Positions 6,900 through 7,010 of a DNA stretch of 7,010 nucleotides are shown piece after piece (position 1 is the first letter of the stretch; the number at the start of each line of letters is the position of its first letter). Made by a program: the position numbers and the translations under genes. The notes under the pieces are model-generated. The model searched no databases. It saw nothing but the letters and a program-made list of their open reading frames with translations, and had not been told where the DNA came from. The stretch is taken from positions 1 to 7,010 of the forward strand of contig JASLDQ010000127.1 of the NCBI GenBank assembly GCA_030151505.1, read 5' to 3'. Origin of the DNA: Chromobacteriaceae bacterium (GTDB lineage Bacteria > Pseudomonadota > Gammaproteobacteria > Burkholderiales > Aquaspirillaceae).

Positions 6900-7010
6900 T
6901 CACGCCGTCTGCATTAGGCGGAGGAGCAACATTTTGCTGATCTTGGTGAAGGCCTCTGCATGATGTTCGATCACCTTGGGGTTGACCAGTTCTCCGCTGT
7001 CCCCAAGCTG
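6900..7010 (-). CDS. C-terminal end of an unrecognised minus-strand protein (partial)
   Basis: On the minus strand a frame is open from the window edge to a TGA at 6902-6900, giving 36 residues that include VNPKVIEHHAEAF and end in LLLRLMQTA. The mix of residues looks like real coding sequence, and it converges on the bidirectional terminator 78 bases further on. I do not recognise the protein. A short amphipathic tail of this kind would fit the end of a transposase, but no catalytic motif or terminal inverted repeat can be shown here. With only 36 codons, chance opening cannot be ruled out. Confidence 0.42.
   Translation of the reverse strand, partial: QLGDSGELVNPKVIEHHAEAFTKISKMLLLRLMQTA

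Noticed and set aside
6904..6911. GCCGTCTG, resembling the core of the Neisseria DNA uptake sequence
   Set aside because: It matches only eight of the ten core bases, occurs once at the end of a reading frame, and no full copy is seen in the window.

Overview
The window reads as chromosomal core DNA of a G+C-rich betaproteobacterium, most likely of the order Neisseriales (a Chromobacterium/Laribacter-like relative). The basis is gene content and order: a FimV-type protein, truA, trpF, trpB, trpA and accD, all on the plus strand, with protein motifs typical of that group. The genus assignment is inference and could not be tested by database search.

Layout. Bases 2-1621 hold the C-terminal part of a fimV-like gene, whose start lies upstream of the window. 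It ends at a strong rho-independent terminator (1653-1685). Next is a small hydrophobic protein resembling the transmembrane (T) component of ECF/CbiQ-type transporters (1694-2329). It overlaps truA (2326-3102) by four bases. After a 27-base gap come trpF (3130-3753), trpB (3740-4942, overlapping trpF by 14 bases) and trpA (4951-5748, eight bases after trpB). A second terminator-like hairpin (5769-5797) separates trpA from accD (5815-6684). Beyond accD are two hairpins, the second a near-perfect, apparently bidirectional terminator (6786-6822). At the right edge is the C-terminal end of an unrecognised minus-strand reading frame (7010-6900). Bases 6823-6899 hold nothing I can name.

How the genes work together. 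TrpF, TrpB and TrpA carry out the last steps of tryptophan synthesis: phosphoribosylanthranilate isomerisation, then the alpha and beta reactions of tryptophan synthase. The usual partners trpE, trpG, trpD and trpC are absent here, consistent with the split trp operon known in beta- and gammaproteobacteria. TruA modifies tRNA anticodon arms, and AccD is the carboxyltransferase beta subunit that feeds fatty acid synthesis. Close spacing and overlaps suggest the genes from 1694 to 5748 are co-transcribed, with accD partly insulated by the hairpin in front of it.

No novel biological system is evident; this is mainly a housekeeping region. The points worth a second look are the two terminators placed directly before start codons, the orphan ECF-T-like gene, and the end of conserved synteny after accD. 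In related bacteria folC commonly follows accD, but here a convergent unknown gene or element appears instead.
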